This document shows positions 11,639-24,029 of a stretch of 64,000 bases of DNA, one piece after another. The DNA is from Dryas octopetala (Eukaryota > Streptophyta > Magnoliopsida > Rosales > Rosaceae). Positions within the stretch are counted from its first letter, which is position 1; each line of letters begins with the position of its first letter. The notes beneath the pieces were generated by a model. It worked only from the letters and a program-made list of their open reading frames with translations. It made no database searches and had not been told where the DNA came from. The translations under genes were made by a program, and so were the position numbers. The stretch covers positions 18,489,923-18,553,922 of the forward strand of contig OY992834.1 in assembly GCA_963921425.1 (NCBI GenBank). Direction: 5' to 3'.

Positions 11639-12319
11639 TTAACGTAAAGGACAACCTAGTTCACTATCCATATCCATCATGATGAAGCCTTCCTCTGCCT
11701 TTGACAAATCTCTTTTTGCAACCTCAAGATCAACTTCTGCAGCAGCAAGCATATCCCTCCGTCTCTTTATTTCATTCTCCAAAGCATCCACATCTTCTCT
11801 TAGTCTATTCACTCTTCCTGCCCTTTCCTTCATACTAAAAACGGATTGAAGGTGAGGTTCCAGCCATGCTAAGTCAAATTTGAAGGTCTCAAGCTCCTCC
11901 CATAAAAGTTGAAGATGTTCACAAGCATCTTGGGTCATATCCTTAACCTTTGAAGTCTTTAGAAAATGAAGAAATTGGCCCAAACATGTGAATGCACATT
12001 GAATAAAGACACGACTTCTCTTCTGTTGGCCCTCAATTAATGAAGGATGCAACGAACAAACTTCCTCTAGCAAAGGAACAAAAGCTTTCTCTATTCGTCC
12101 TAAACCCCTAAAATCTATAAGCTCGTCAATTTCTTGATCCTCTAAAATCTTAATTTCACTCTTTCGAACAGACACATCGGCTTCAATAATACATATATCA
12201 TTCACAATATAACCTTCACGATGGTTATCACAAAGCTTACTTAGAAGAACAAATGAGTTGAATCCCCAACCAGTTGTATTTGCGTTGAACTCATGATCAG
12301 TGCCTGTAAAATTAAAAGT

Positions 12320-12352
<33 letters not shown>

Positions 12353-13695
12353 AAGGATCAGAAAAACATTAATCAAGAATCAGAGTGCTAGCAGTTAATA
12401 AAATAACAGCGGAAGCCAATTAAAGTGTTAAGGTGGGCACCATTCAATTAGATTGTTAATAAAAAGCACAGTTCAAACTTCAAACAAACAAGAAAACTAC
12501 ATAACAAAAGTTGGGATAATAATTGGTAACCCAAGAATTACTGAATAGGTTAATGTATTCTCCAACACTTGCCTGCGGCCGGCCGAAGCATAAAAAAACA
12601 TGTCTAACTTGATATTTATATCTTGCCCAAAAAAAAAACTTGATATTATTTATATTAAATCTCAAACATAACTGAAAACAAATATATATATATATATATA
12701 TATAAATTCAAAACTGTATAACATAATGGTGTGGCATACAATAAGCCATTGGATCTTTCCTTTAAAGAGATGAACCATTCAGATTATAAGACAAGAAGAG
12801 AAAACAGATGAACCATCCAAATTAATTATCAAGATGATAACAGGGTTAAACATTAAAACAAAAAAATTAAAAAATAATATCAAGAAGTTCATTTAACAAA
12901 TTAGCCTTGGATACAAGCCAACAGAAAAAAACACAAGCATAATGCGCATTGTAAAATAAACTACATGAAGTAAAGAAAATACCGTATGTTACTGAATGTT
13001 TGCTGCCAATTTGATTAACCACAGTGAGGCTAAATCTGGCATATCTGCTCCAGTCCGATGGCAATGTTGAAGCATCTGGAACAACCAAATACACCGACAA
13101 GTAGTCTTTTACGATGCTCCCCTTTGGATATAAATGAATCCGCCTGATCAAACCAAGTATAGTTCAAAACTAAGGACAAAAACTAATAACCATATGGCAT
13201 ATTTATACTAAAAATTGACACCAGAAATTTACGGCTAGCTGTAATTAATATATAGGAGATGGTGATAGGGAGAAATTTTGAAAATTAGATAAAATTTGGG
13301 CTCACTAAAGGCATTTAACCTTTTTCTAGAGTCTTAAAAGTATATGTATTAATTTGTGATCCGACTCCTCTAGAGTAGTGTTTGAACCATGTCCAGCAAT
13401 ACTAAAAGGCTAGCAATGCAGTTTAAACACTATTCGGTGGTTATATTTTAAGAATCTGAAAAAAAAGGGTTAAAAAAGTTTATTGAAAGCCAAAAACCAG
13501 TACCCACAAAAAAAAAAAAGCCAAAAACCAAAGAAACTAATTAATTTACAGAATTTTCTGAAAATACATAAATACGAACCATTTAAAACCTCCTATGATG
13601 AAAACATCAGAATCATGTTTGTCGCCTTTCAACTTAGAGAAGTTTTCAATTGTCCATGAGAACTTCTGAGACAACATATCCTCCTCTTCCTTCAT
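11639..13695 (-). CDS. MATH domain and coiled-coil protein (complete gene 3)
   Basis: Three exons: 13580-13695, 12983-13143 and 11639-12303. They splice in frame with GT/AG borders to 942 nt, 313 aa. The start is the first in-frame ATG (MKEEEDMLSQKFSWTIENFS). The MATH domain covers roughly residues 8-130 (SWTIENFS, DVFIIGGFKW, YPKGS, STLPSDWSRYARFSL, EFNANTTGWGFNSF, GYIVNDICI). A helical stretch with EKAFVPLLEEVCSLHP follows, then a C-terminal coiled coil, about 250-300 (LREDVDALENEIKRRRDML). This is the plant MATH/coiled-coil architecture; such proteins are thought to be cytosolic adaptors, with substrate unknown. It is the only intact member of the cluster. A (GA)n tract lies about 190 bp upstream of the ATG. 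No defects seen. Confidence 0.88.
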
Positions 13696-13886
13696 TCTTC
13701 TATTAGCTCAGTTATAGTAAACAGCAAGTCCGCATAACATCAAATATCACACAAATAAAGAACTAGTTTAATTACAAGATATAAGAGTGAAAATATATTG
13801 TCAACATATTTGGAGGAATCAACATACTCATAGGTCCATAAACTTACCTTCCAATCAAGGAATCTAAGAACACAGAGAGAGAGCGT

Positions 13887-13888
<2 letters not shown>

Positions 13889-13962
<74 letters not shown>
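13889..13962. repeat. (AG)n microsatellite upstream of MATH gene 3
   Basis: About 74 bp of almost pure AG in the promoter or 5' leader of the complete MATH gene. It is probably length-polymorphic. Confidence 0.95.
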
Positions 13963-13964
<2 letters not shown>

Positions 13965-16443
13965 GGGAATTTGGATAAAAGTGATAACACTGCAGTATTA
14001 GAGTGAGAAATAAATTCCTTGGCACTAGCCAGTTTTGTTTTGTAAATCAAACTCTGCCTTATAATTAATATTATTAAATTAGAATACAAAATTAGGGTAC
14101 AAGATTTGACAACCCTAGAATTTTCCTATTTTTTATTCTTAAATAATAATAATATTATTAAATCATGAAAACTCAGAGAAAAATTAAAGGGTTGTTTTAG
14201 ATAAACCTAAATCTAGACCCCATTGAACCACCCGGACCAGTTGAAAAACACCGGTACCAAGCTGGTCCACATGTTCCCCTCTTCCGCCTTTTTTTTTTCT
14301 TTCCTTCTCTCCATCCCGCGCCTCCCCCCTTCAGTTTTCTCTTCTTTCTCACTCTCTCTTCTCATTTCACAATAAGTAAAACTGTAATAAACATCACTTC
14401 TTTAATATTAATTTTTACATTAATCGATAATGTAGAGTTTTAGATATTAGTTAACTTTTTAGATGATATCTAAACACATTGACATATCACCAATTTTTGT
14501 TTCCGATATCTAAATTTTGCAATTTTGATTAAGATTTTTTTAAAATCGCTTACATATCATTTGATATCTATACTCCACCTAAAAAAAACACGGAGAATTT
14601 TTTCCCCAACTTAAAAATTTTGGCTAATTAAGTTCCCAACCCCAGTCACGATATCCCTCAAAAAACACACAGATTCCCATCGCGCTCTGCAGACATCTTC
14701 TTCTCTCTCACCTTCGCTCAAGCTCACACTCACTCGGTCCGTCTCTCTCACTCGATCCTTCTCTCTCGTTCTCATTCTCAGTCGGCCCCCAAATCTTCCT
14801 CTCCCCATCCTCTCTCTTTCTCTGCCCTTCGCTTGTTGAAATCGACGATGAACAGATTCAACTTCGCGACGGCGATCCGCCTTCTCCGACGAGTTGCGAC
14901 ACCAACCACCCAAGATATCATCGTCCTCTCGACACTGATCGTCTTGGTTTCTTCCTTTAGTCCGGAAAGTCAATCATGAAGGAGAATCTATCCAACCCCT
15001 TCGCCAGCGATCTGAGTTTTCTAGCAGCTTCGAGGTGTCCGTGTCTGTTTCTGAAAGCTTTTAACGATTTGTTTGGCTCCTCATCTGTCCAGCCTCCTCT
15101 GTCTGGCTCTTAACTCTTCAGTCTTCACTCACACTCAAGTCTGCCTATATCGCGTCCAGTCCCTCTTTGTTTTTCTTCAGGTTTGTATCTCTCTGTCAAT
15201 GTCATACCTTAATTTTGTTTATTTGTTTAATAAAACATGTTACATTCTCTTTCTTTAATTCAGCTCTCTCTGCATGTTTGATGTCTGTGTCTATTTCTTA
15301 AAGCTTTTAACGATTTGTTTGTTATTTGTCTGATTGAAGTGAATTGATGAACTGCTTTTATTTGAGAGAGATATTCTGATTTTTATCTTGGCTTCTGTAT
15401 ATATCACCAGTGGGTTCAGGTGTTTAGTTTTCTGGGATACGTTTGATTTTGGATTCTTGGTCAGCTTCAATTTGTTTACATGCAAGCCCTCTTTTATTAA
15501 TCTTAATAAAAGAAAACCCTTACTTTGATGTCTGTGGTTATTTGTTGATCGAATGGGGATTTTTTGTTTTCTGGGATTTGTTGTTAGATTTTAGATTCTG
15601 GATCAGCATGAATTTGTGATTATAGATTTATGTAATTGAATGTGCTTTTTAAATTATCTTATGCTTTGTATTATTTGTTTGTTTTTATAAAGTATATGTT
15701 TTTATTATTACACTTCATTATATGGTCTGTGGATTTGATTAGTTCCAAATGACTCCTTCCGTAAAGAAATTGAAATTGGTGTTGCTTTTTGAAAATCTCT
15801 CTCGAATCTTTTTTTGTTATAGTTGATTTGGGTGACACCGGAGCAAGATCAACTATATTTTCCATTATATTTTTTTTTGAAATTAAGGGACTCAGTTCTG
15901 TGATAATAAGTTAGTAACTCTTCTCCCAATTGTTTTCACTAATCTTTTAAAATCACTTATTTGAATTTTTTATTTTTTTTTCATGTTGAACTTCTATGCA
16001 GTGTCCTTATCGATCTGTTGATGATGAAAGGCCATGTTTTGATGAAGAATTCTTTTGTTTTATAAGTTTTATTCCATTAAAACTATTTGTCTGATTGAGC
16101 TCTGATAATTTATGTTTGAGATTTTAGTTTTCTTGCTGAAACCGGGTAAAGAGGCCCAACCAAATTAACAAGTTCAGTAGTATGAAACTTGGTAATTGTT
16201 CAGTAATATGATTTATGTTCATAGATATTGCTTTAGAAATAGTTACATGGACATAAACTTTAATGAGCTCTGTCATGAAAACCCTTTTCATCAATGTTTG
16301 TCAAACCTAAAAAGCATGGTTGTTCCTTCAAAAAGTTTGAATCCCATCGATTGAACTTTTGAGGCCTTTAGACCATTTGACTCAAATGAGCATGAATCGT
16401 TCTAGAATTGGATTCATTCTATAAAGTTGTTTCAATGTAGTTA

Positions 16444-16474
<31 letters not shown>

Positions 16475-16699
16475 CTTCGCAGTACGAAAAATGGTGTAAT
16501 TCTAGGTGAGGATGAGATTATTTGACAGAAATTCTACATCCAAATTACATGGAACTGTTAATTACTTCTCATTGTAATGTTTAGTGGTCATATGGTTCTT
16601 AGTTTATGTTATCCTTTGTCTATCATTTATATGGTTATTGAAATTTTCCACATGTAGTTTTTTTTCTGACTTCCATGCTAATTTGTACATGTTCCGCAG

Positions 16700-17208
16700 G
16701 AATTGGATAAATGGGTTCCCAAGAGGTTGTTCCGATGACAAGCTTCCTTGGGCAAATGTTTGTATGTGCTACTTGATAAAAAAAAAAAAAAAAGATTCAT
16801 TATGAAGATATGGTTAGTAGTAATTAGTAAAGCTGTCCTTTCTCCTCATCAGAAATCCAGAACTGGCCGGGGATCCTTTGGAGACCAAGTATCCGTAAGT
16901 GTGTGTGCTTTCTTAAACTCCATTCTTGATTTGTGGTCTGTTGTTTACTGTAAGAATGGGGGTTTGACATTATTTTGGAGCTACATCTAATGTCTGTCAT
17001 TGTTCTCTTAAAATATATATATATATATATATATAATGTCTGTCCTTGTCTTCTTTCTAGTGCACTAATCAAATTTATTCTTTCCACCACCATCCAATCA
17101 TATCCAATACTTGTTCTCCACTGAGGGAATATTTATTGTCTATTTTTTTTACAGAGGCTTTATGTGACCATGTTCCCCTGCAATGAGTGTGCCAAGATAA
17201 TCATTCAG
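16700..17208 (+). pseudogene. Captured dCMP deaminase fragment
   Basis: Three exon remnants in gene order. 16700 to about 16756 encodes GFPRGCSDDKLPWA, after a 1-nt deletion that breaks the frame in front of it. 16853-16894 encodes KSRTG then, after a 4-bp insertion (CCGG), DPLETKYP, ending at GTAAGT. 17155-17208 encodes LYVTMFPCNECAKIIIQ, which holds the zinc-ligand PCxxC pair. These are deoxycytidylate deaminase (dCMP to dUMP) sequences. The exon with the catalytic HAE motif is missing and the last donor is lost, so no enzyme can be made. Intron-like DNA between the exons shows that genomic DNA was captured. Confidence 0.85.
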
Positions 17209-17687
17209 CTTTATTATTGTGTTATCTTGTGATTTATATTTTACAGTATACGCAACATGAAATGCCCTTGCTTGAGTCATTCCCACATCCTGCTTTCCCT
17301 TCCCTTCCTTCCTAAGCCACTAAAACTACCTGTGTAGTAATAAAAGAGTGTAGACATATGAGAATTCTCAATCTCATGGGTCCCTAATTTGGTAATAAGT
17401 TCATGCTCTATATACTGTACTTCTTGTTCACATACTCTTAGATGACTAGAATGGTTTAGTACTAGTTGACTGGTAATTAAACCTTGGCCATGTGGCAATT
17501 GCTTCCATGTCTACTAGAAATAAAATTTAATCTTCACCTCAACTGGTTTCTGGATCCTATATAAGAGATGAATAAAATATGCAATCCTTCTTTTTATTTT
17601 CCACTCTTCTTTACTTGAGCTGCAAATCTGATTGTTTTCCTTTTTTTTTTTTTTGGCTCATAAATCTGAGTGTTTTAATGTCACAGG

Positions 17688-18172
17688 CTTATGAAGACTG
17701 TCGCACTTCAGCCTTCGAGTAGAGTTATCGTTGTTTCCCAGTCTCATTTATTGACAAGGTTTGAGTTCCAAACCTTGAATATATATTGAATTTCACTAAT
17801 TAAGTTGAAAGTTTGCACCCCTATGCCCTCCAAAAATGAGGACAAATATCTCCCTTTATTTGAGTTCTGGGATTACTTGGTGTTATACTACATGTAATAT
17901 ATATATATATATAGTTATAATTGATGTTATTCTTTGGCTAGCCTCATGATTGTACTGATTCCTCTTAATCTTGATCTTTGCAGCCACATCTGGAAAAGGG
18001 TGATAAAAGTATGTTTCTCTGCCTGACTAGTTATTTTATACTATCCATGTTATCCTCTATGTATATATTCTTTCACTTAACATGATAACATTAAATAGTT
18101 TTTTAATTACTTGTTTGGTTTTTGTCTTTCCAGTTATAATGCCCCCCTCAGCACTTGATCTCCTTGATTCAA
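17688..18172 (+). pseudogene. Captured UFD1 fragment
   Basis: Three short exons with correct borders. 17688-17758 encodes TSAFE, a TAG stop in place of Gln, then SYRCFPVSFIDK. 17984-18008 encodes PHLEKGDK. From 18134 comes IIMPPSALDLL, after which similarity ends. These match the N-terminal domain of UFD1, the ubiquitin-recognising partner of NPL4 and CDC48/p97. The internal stop and truncation make it non-functional. It follows the dCMP deaminase piece by about 480 bp inside the same element, so one element carries exons of two unrelated genes. Confidence 0.82.
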
Positions 18173-18457
18173 AAGAGATGAATTCTTGTTGGAAAGCTCC
18201 TTTCATGAGATCAAAATCTTTCTCTAACTAAGAGCTGGCTTTTTAAAATATAAACCTTTCTTTTTTTTTCTTTTTTTGTCTATGTAGTTGTCAAACCGTA
18301 CATGGTTTTTCTTGTGATAAGAATTCAAACTGCAAAAGTGTAAATTTTTTAACAATAAAAAAACTAGAGGCTAGTGCCTACCTTTATAGTTAATGGTCTT
18401 ATTATCTTTTTTTTTTTTTTTTTTTTGAGGTTTAAGGTGTTAGTTTGATTATGCAGA

Positions 18458-18609
18458 ATGGATGAAATGATGAGTGGACAAAGGGATTGGAGAGAGTTAG
18501 CTGTTTTGGGAGATAAGATAAACAAGTTTACTGGCATCATAGAAGGTTTAATTTGGTCTCCAAGGAGCTGTGAGGGTAATGATCAAGCTGATGATTGGGC
18601 TTTTGAGGA
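18458..18609 (+). pseudogene. Exon-like segment of unknown origin in Pack-CACTA 1
   Basis: Opens after an acceptor (TTATGCAG) and closes at a donor (GAG|GTAGGT). It encodes [32 protein letters not shown] and ADDWAFEE. I do not recognise it. It may be a third captured gene or part of the element's own transcript. Confidence 0.5.
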
Positions 18610-19320
18610 GGTAGGTGCAAGAACCATATATAATTTTTTGAGGCTTAGAACAAGTTTTAACTCATATGTTATAGACTGTGAAACATCTCATTATAGGATA
18701 TCCATTCAAAGGAAATTGTTCTATCTGCTTAGTAATTATCTAGTGTGTACATGGGCTTTGTGCTTTATTTTCTTTATACAGATAATATCTAGAAGCAAAA
18801 GTGTCCATTACTTATTAAACTAGATTATGTCCTTTCCAGCATGGAGTTATTGTCTCTTGTTTTCATTCTATATGATTTAAACTTAAAAAACCTTGTAAGA
18901 GTTCCCACTGAAGTGTTTCAAACCAATAATTAATAAAATGCCTTGTTATATATTCATCACCTTAGTTGGGTTTGAAACTTCTCTGCCTTGGAACTGCTTT
19001 TCTTGTCAACTTGTGTGGTTTGCTTATGTACTGCATGTGTGTGTGTGTGTGTGTGTGCACTTTTCTTGGAACTGCTCTGGTTTGGGGATTTCGAACTACA
19101 GGGGCCTTTTTATTTCATTAATTGATTCCTTTAGGTACAAGGGCAGAATATATAAATGTCAACTTTGGTGACAGTGGCATATATGCAGGATTATTTATAA
19201 CATTGGTCAGATTTTGTTGCATTCTTTTGATTTGGTGAAATTGAGTTACATGCATGTTGAGATATTGAAATTGACATGAATATTATTAATATTAATTTTG
19301 CACTTGTCTTTAATGTTTGT

Positions 19321-19422
19321 AGTGGACTAACCCGAAGAACAAGCGGAATGGTTATACACAAGATCGGATTGATGAAGTTCCAGTTGAATGGGAAGAGTTC
19401 ATTACCCTCAATTATCTTTAGA
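19321..19422 (+). other. Terminal exon shared with Pack-CACTA 2
   Basis: Follows an acceptor (TTAATGTTTGTAG) and reads NPKNKRNGYTQDRIDEVPVE then WEEFITLNYL and stop. The counterpart at 39800-39899 has the same acceptor context and a homologous ending. Its position just inside the 3' subterminal repeats in both elements suggests that it belongs to the CACTA family rather than to the cargo. Function unknown. Confidence 0.65.
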
Positions 19423-20195
19423 CCAATTGGTATATATGTGGTAGCTGCATGTAGGCAGTGTTTAGAATAGTGCTTATGGAGATAGATTTTGTGAAGGTGC
19501 TTATGGAGATAGAATAGTGATTTTGGGGTATACATGCATTGATGAGGGCTATGCATATTTTTAGATGGATTTGTAATCTATTTTTGTTAACTTGATTACC
19601 CTTGAGTTTGGATGTTGGATTAATTTATATGAATGGAAGATTTGAAGTTGGATTACTTTAGAAGTTTACTAATTGTTGCGTGGATGCATGCCAATCAATT
19701 TTTATCCATATCAGAAGCTTACTTTGGATTACATATCAGATTATGAAAAAAAGCAATGATAAGGAATAGAGTTTCAACATCATTTAAAAAACAAAAAACT
19801 GATATCTAAAGCATGTTTTTATATCAGATTTTAAGTACAAAAACGATATGTTATATATCTTTTTATATTAAATTTTAAGTACGAAAATGATATATTATAT
19901 ATCTTTTTATATCAAATTTCCATTACCAAAACGATATTGAATACATTGTTATATCAGTTTGAAAAAAAAAAAAAAATAACGATATAATAAGTATCTTACA
20001 TATCATAATTTAGTTTTTAACATATCAGAAATGTCTAATATCCGATATCGTTAGTTGTATATGATATCAGATTATTAAACAAATAGGATATCTAATATAT
20101 TATAGACATCCGTGAAAAACTGATATCTAATATGGAAGAATAGATATCACCACTCAATATATCGGTAGAAAACTTAAAGACGTACCAGAATTGCC

Positions 20196-20830
20196 ACACA
20201 AAACAAGAAAGATAAAGACAAGAGCTGAAAAAGGCAAAGGAAAAAGTGAACAACCAAACTTTGATTTGGACCTGGACCTGACCTAAGAAGATGATGACCT
20301 GACCTAGGAAGGTGATACAGACTTAACACTACAAGCTACAAAAAGACCAAATCTCGAAAACATAAAGTGGTCAAAGTATCCGGTCTTCAAATTATTGAAT
20401 GAAAGAGTTCAACAACTCCTAATTGAATTTTGGACAAATGCCCCACACAGGTACTATTCCATTTTTATGTTGAATTTTAAAACACCTGATTGCCACTGCC
20501 AGGCAGTAACAATAGCTTAAGCTACTGACTACAATATACTGTTTATGCAACACCTTACTATGACAAAAAGGAGAAGGTGGAATCAGTGCAATCTCTAGAC
20601 AAGATGTTCTAAACTTGATCATGGACAATGCAGTGGCAAATAATGTAAGACCAATTTCAACACAAACTCAAATTAATTTAAAGAGTAAAAATTATTGTAA
20701 TCTACTTAACATTGTTTAAATCTTGCATACCAGGTGATTGATGCATTTGGAGAACTACTGCAAGAGGAAATGGACAAAATAGAATCTGAAACACCTGCAA
20801 AGTCAACATTCCTCACAACCTTTGCTTCAG
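20196..20830 (+). pseudogene. Ulp1-protease-like exons of a MULE (degraded)
   Basis: Plus-strand exon-like stretches. 20196-20450 reads KGKGKSEQPNFDLDLDLT, two in-frame stops, then WSKYPVFKLLNERVQQLLIE and ends CAG|GTAC. About 20590-20640 reads DVLNLIMDNAVANN. 20732-20829 reads VIDAFGELLQEEMDKIESE and ends TTCA|GTAAGT. LxxLVIDAF-type text is usual in the Ulp1-like (SUMO-protease-type) genes carried by plant MULEs of the KI type. The catalytic His/Asp/Cys motifs are not visible. It points toward the minus-strand transposase. Assignment is tentative. Confidence 0.45.
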
Positions 20831-20891
20831 TAAGTTCATTTAAAACTTCATTACTCAAAATTAACCAAGACTTCATCATTGTTACTGACAG

Positions 20892-22687
20892 TCAGTGACA
20901 ATTCAATAACAGATTAAGGATGCAGAAGATGATCAGTTGGGAATAGAACAATTCCTTTTTGAACCTCTTTTCCAAATCTACACACACAGTCACCTTCCCT
21001 TCAACTTGGTAGACATGAGCTGAAGATCGAATCACCTTCCAGTGTAAACCAACTTTGGATCTCTCTCTCAACTTCAGTTCCAAATTAGGACAAAGCTTAG
21101 TAGACCACGATTCTGCCTCTATTTTTCGATTTGCCATATTCTCCATCACTTTGGTTCTAATGCCTTCAATCATATCTAAAATGGGGAGGGACCTCAGCTC
21201 CAAAATCCAATAATTAAATGACTCGGACACATTGTTGCACATTTCCCCATACCTGTTACCTTTAAAAAACGCATTAGACCATTTTTCATATGGTGCTTCC
21301 GGCAAAAAGTCAATAGCAGGACGACCACCCTCTGCCTCCAGCTTCCTAGCAGATAAGTTAAATGCCTCCTCAGTACGTGCATAAGCACAACACATGAACA
21401 AATATAAAACCCTCTCACGCATATTCTTATTGTGTGTTGTCGGATACCTATTTGCAAGGTTACGTTTCAAATGCTGAAAACAAAAACTGTGAGGCCAACC
21501 CGGAAAAACAGTAGCAATAGCATTGATGAGACCAGCATTCCGATCAGTAATGAAAGTAACTATCTGATTTTGAGGAACCAAAACATCAGCCAACCTTTCC
21601 ACGAACCACGTCCAATTATCTTCAGTCTCTGAATCCACAATTCCAAAGGCAAGAGGATAGAAACCTGCAAAAACAAAGCATTATAAGAAAGCTACTAACT
21701 GACAGTAGCAATTAAATCAGACAGTTTTAACACTTCAAATCAAAATGAAAACAAAACAAATTCACAAAATACAATCACATTAAAAGCAAATAAATTACCT
21801 TCATTTCCGTTCTTTCCAGTAGCAGCAAGCAATCGGCCCTTGAACTTGTTTTTCAAAAAAGTACCATCAAGAAAAAGCATCGGCCTACATGCCATGAATC
21901 CCTTCTTGCAAGCACCAAAACAGATAAACAGCTTCTGAAAACGTTGTGTCTCACCATCCACTTGCAATTTCGCATCAGTACCATCATTACTCAATACCAA
22001 AGATTTCAAATACCAAACAAGCTGCTTGTACGACTCTTTGTCATCACCATAAACAACATATTTTGCCAACTCCTTAGCATACCAGGCAGTACGGTATGAC
22101 ACATCTAAACCATAGCTATTTTTAATGTCTTTCACAATATCAATTGGCCTCTTCCCAGGATTAGACCTAATATCATCAACGACAATACTTTTCACAATAC
22201 GAGAAACCAATCTTTCAGACTTTGTTTCCCGAATCACACCACGACATGTGTGAACATTATCCAAATGCCTAATGTAAAAACAACCATTGACTCTACAAAG
22301 ATACGCCTTTACATGCCAATGACAACCATCAGAAAACTTCTTAAAGCACTTAGCATACACACGAGTTTTTTCATTTTTAATATACACAAACTTAAAACCC
22401 ATCTCAATAGCATACTTGCACAACTTCTCTCTAAACTCGATGACACCACCTTCAAATCTTTGACCAACACCTTCAATATACCCTTCCCAAGCCTTGGTCA
22501 AATAAACCTTCTCCGCCTCAGCCTTATAACACCCTAGATAATCATTTTCAACAATTGCTGAATCACTTGTTGAAATCCCACCACTATCAGCAGAACACAA
22601 AGAATTGCTACTAGAACCACTGTCAGTAACAAAAATATCAACTATTTGTGCATTGAATAATGACAAACAAGTAAACAACATCTTCAA
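20892..22687 (-). CDS. MULE (MuDR-type) transposase
   Basis: Two exons, 21799-22687 and 20892-21664, with GT/AG borders, joining in frame (GNEG|FYPLAFGIVDSE) to 553 aa. An N-terminal MuDR-type DNA-binding region lies around residues 85-150 (ending CFYIRHLDNVHTC). The MULE DDE core has D274 (FLDGTF), D337 (TFITDRNAGL) and E444 (NNVSESFN), with the W/F-Q-H-L-KRN block between. The C-terminus ends after CVDLEKRFKKELF, just where a CxC...H SWIM zinc finger should begin, so that finger is missing or frameshifted away. The enzyme would cut and paste Mutator-like elements. Terminal inverted repeats could not be located. Possibly recently active, now defective. Confidence 0.85.
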
Positions 22688-23640
22688 GTCCTGATCATCT
22701 GCCTATACACATCCAGATTGACCGCCAAGAACATATTTCAACACAAACGAACCAATCTTCAACATACTAAACTTTGTGCAAATCAAATTGCACAAACCAC
22801 AAAAACTCCAACTAACAGACAGTGGCAAAACCACAGTCTAAGAACAGTAAATAACCCTCGCAACAAAATTTGAATCCATGATACCTAAAAAAGCAAAAAA
22901 AATAACCGAAACTAAAAAGTTACGAACATGCAGTAACAATAACAATAACAATAACAATTCAAACAGTACCAATTCTAATAACAACAACAATCACAATGAA
23001 AAAATAAAACAAAAGCCACACCCTAAAATCATTAATCAAAACAAAAAACAAACAGATTCTAAACGTAAAAATCTTCAATCGATGTAAAATTCCAAACATA
23101 CAAAAATCGAAAATCGAAAATCAAAGAACAATACAAAAACCATACCAGATGAAGCACAAACCGAGAGACAGAGAGCCAAAAACAAACAAATTATGAATCG
23201 AAAATCTTCAATCAATTAATCTAAAATTCCAAATATACGGAAATTGAAATCAAAAAACAATACAAAACTCATACCAGATGAAGCACAAACCGAGAGAGAG
23301 AAAGAGAGAGATAAAGAGAGAGACAGAGAGAGAGACAGAGAGAGAGAGAGACAAAAACCATACCAGATCAACTAGACAAAGCTTGATCGATCGAGTAACG
23401 AAGCTCAGTTTTACGAGCAGAGACACAGAGCAACTATGATCGCGCGACATTCAAATATAACGATTTATAACAATAAGGGTAAAAATGGCATTTGAAAAAA
23501 AACAGTAGACTGGAAGAAAATTAAATGGGCCGGCAAAGAGGAAACTGGGCCAAAGTAGAAAACATAAAAATCACTAGGATTGCACAGGAAGCGCAAGCCC
23601 AAAATTGGGTGTTATAATCATTAACTTTTATAATTATGAG
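22688..23640 (-). other. Upstream region of the MULE transposase with tandem duplication
   Basis: Presumed promoter and leader. It contains AAC trinucleotide runs (22930-22998) and a block of roughly 135 bp present twice in tandem (about 23067-23200 and 23204-23330), each ending ACCAGATGAAGCACAAACCG followed by GA repeats. The outer MULE terminus should lie near 23500-23640 but was not identified. Confidence 0.5.
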
Positions 23641-24029
23641 ACTATAGGAAATAAAAAAGAGAAGTAAAAATGCACAAAAAACTAGCACTATTCATTCAAT
23701 ATTCCAAAAAGGACAAAAGCAAGGATGATAAGGAAATTCTCTTACAAAACCACGTGATTTTGTACAAAAATTTCATAATGCCCAGTAGTCACTTTTTCTT
23801 TTTTTCTTAGTAATGAACACTACAAGGCAAACTCACGCTCAATAGTCATCACTTTTTCTTTTGGTTAAGTCTTGTCATCACACCATATTCACCAAGTCAA
23901 GTTTGGGATGATTGCGAGGGATTACAAAAATTAAATTCTCAGATAATGATTAAGTAGGATGATTCCGTATATTGAGAAATTTATTTGCAATAGAAATATG
24001 GCTAATTTGATATCTCATTTTATTGATTT

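Larger units (their letters stand above)
14395..20170 (+). mobile_element. Decayed Pack-CACTA element 1
   Basis: The subterminal DNA at both ends (14395-14580 and 19790-20165) is full of GATATCTAA / TTAGATATC-type words in opposite orientation, as at the ends of the intact CACTA element at 34469-40919. The last 40 or so bases with the CACTA terminus are missing at both ends. The interior is arranged like that element: a pyrimidine-rich leader (14680-15180), a chain of captured host exons with introns, then a final short exon at 19321-19422 homologous to the one at 39800-39899. The cargo is pieces of dCMP deaminase and UFD1. No transposase was recognised, so it is non-autonomous. Confidence 0.7.

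Noticed and set aside
13844..14089. Minus-strand ORF with a long Leu-Ser repeat
   Set aside because: It is a translation of the (AG)n microsatellite, not a gene.
14611..14973. Arg/Glu-rich minus-strand ORF
   Set aside because: Complement of the pyrimidine-rich leader of Pack-CACTA 1; no domain or splice context.
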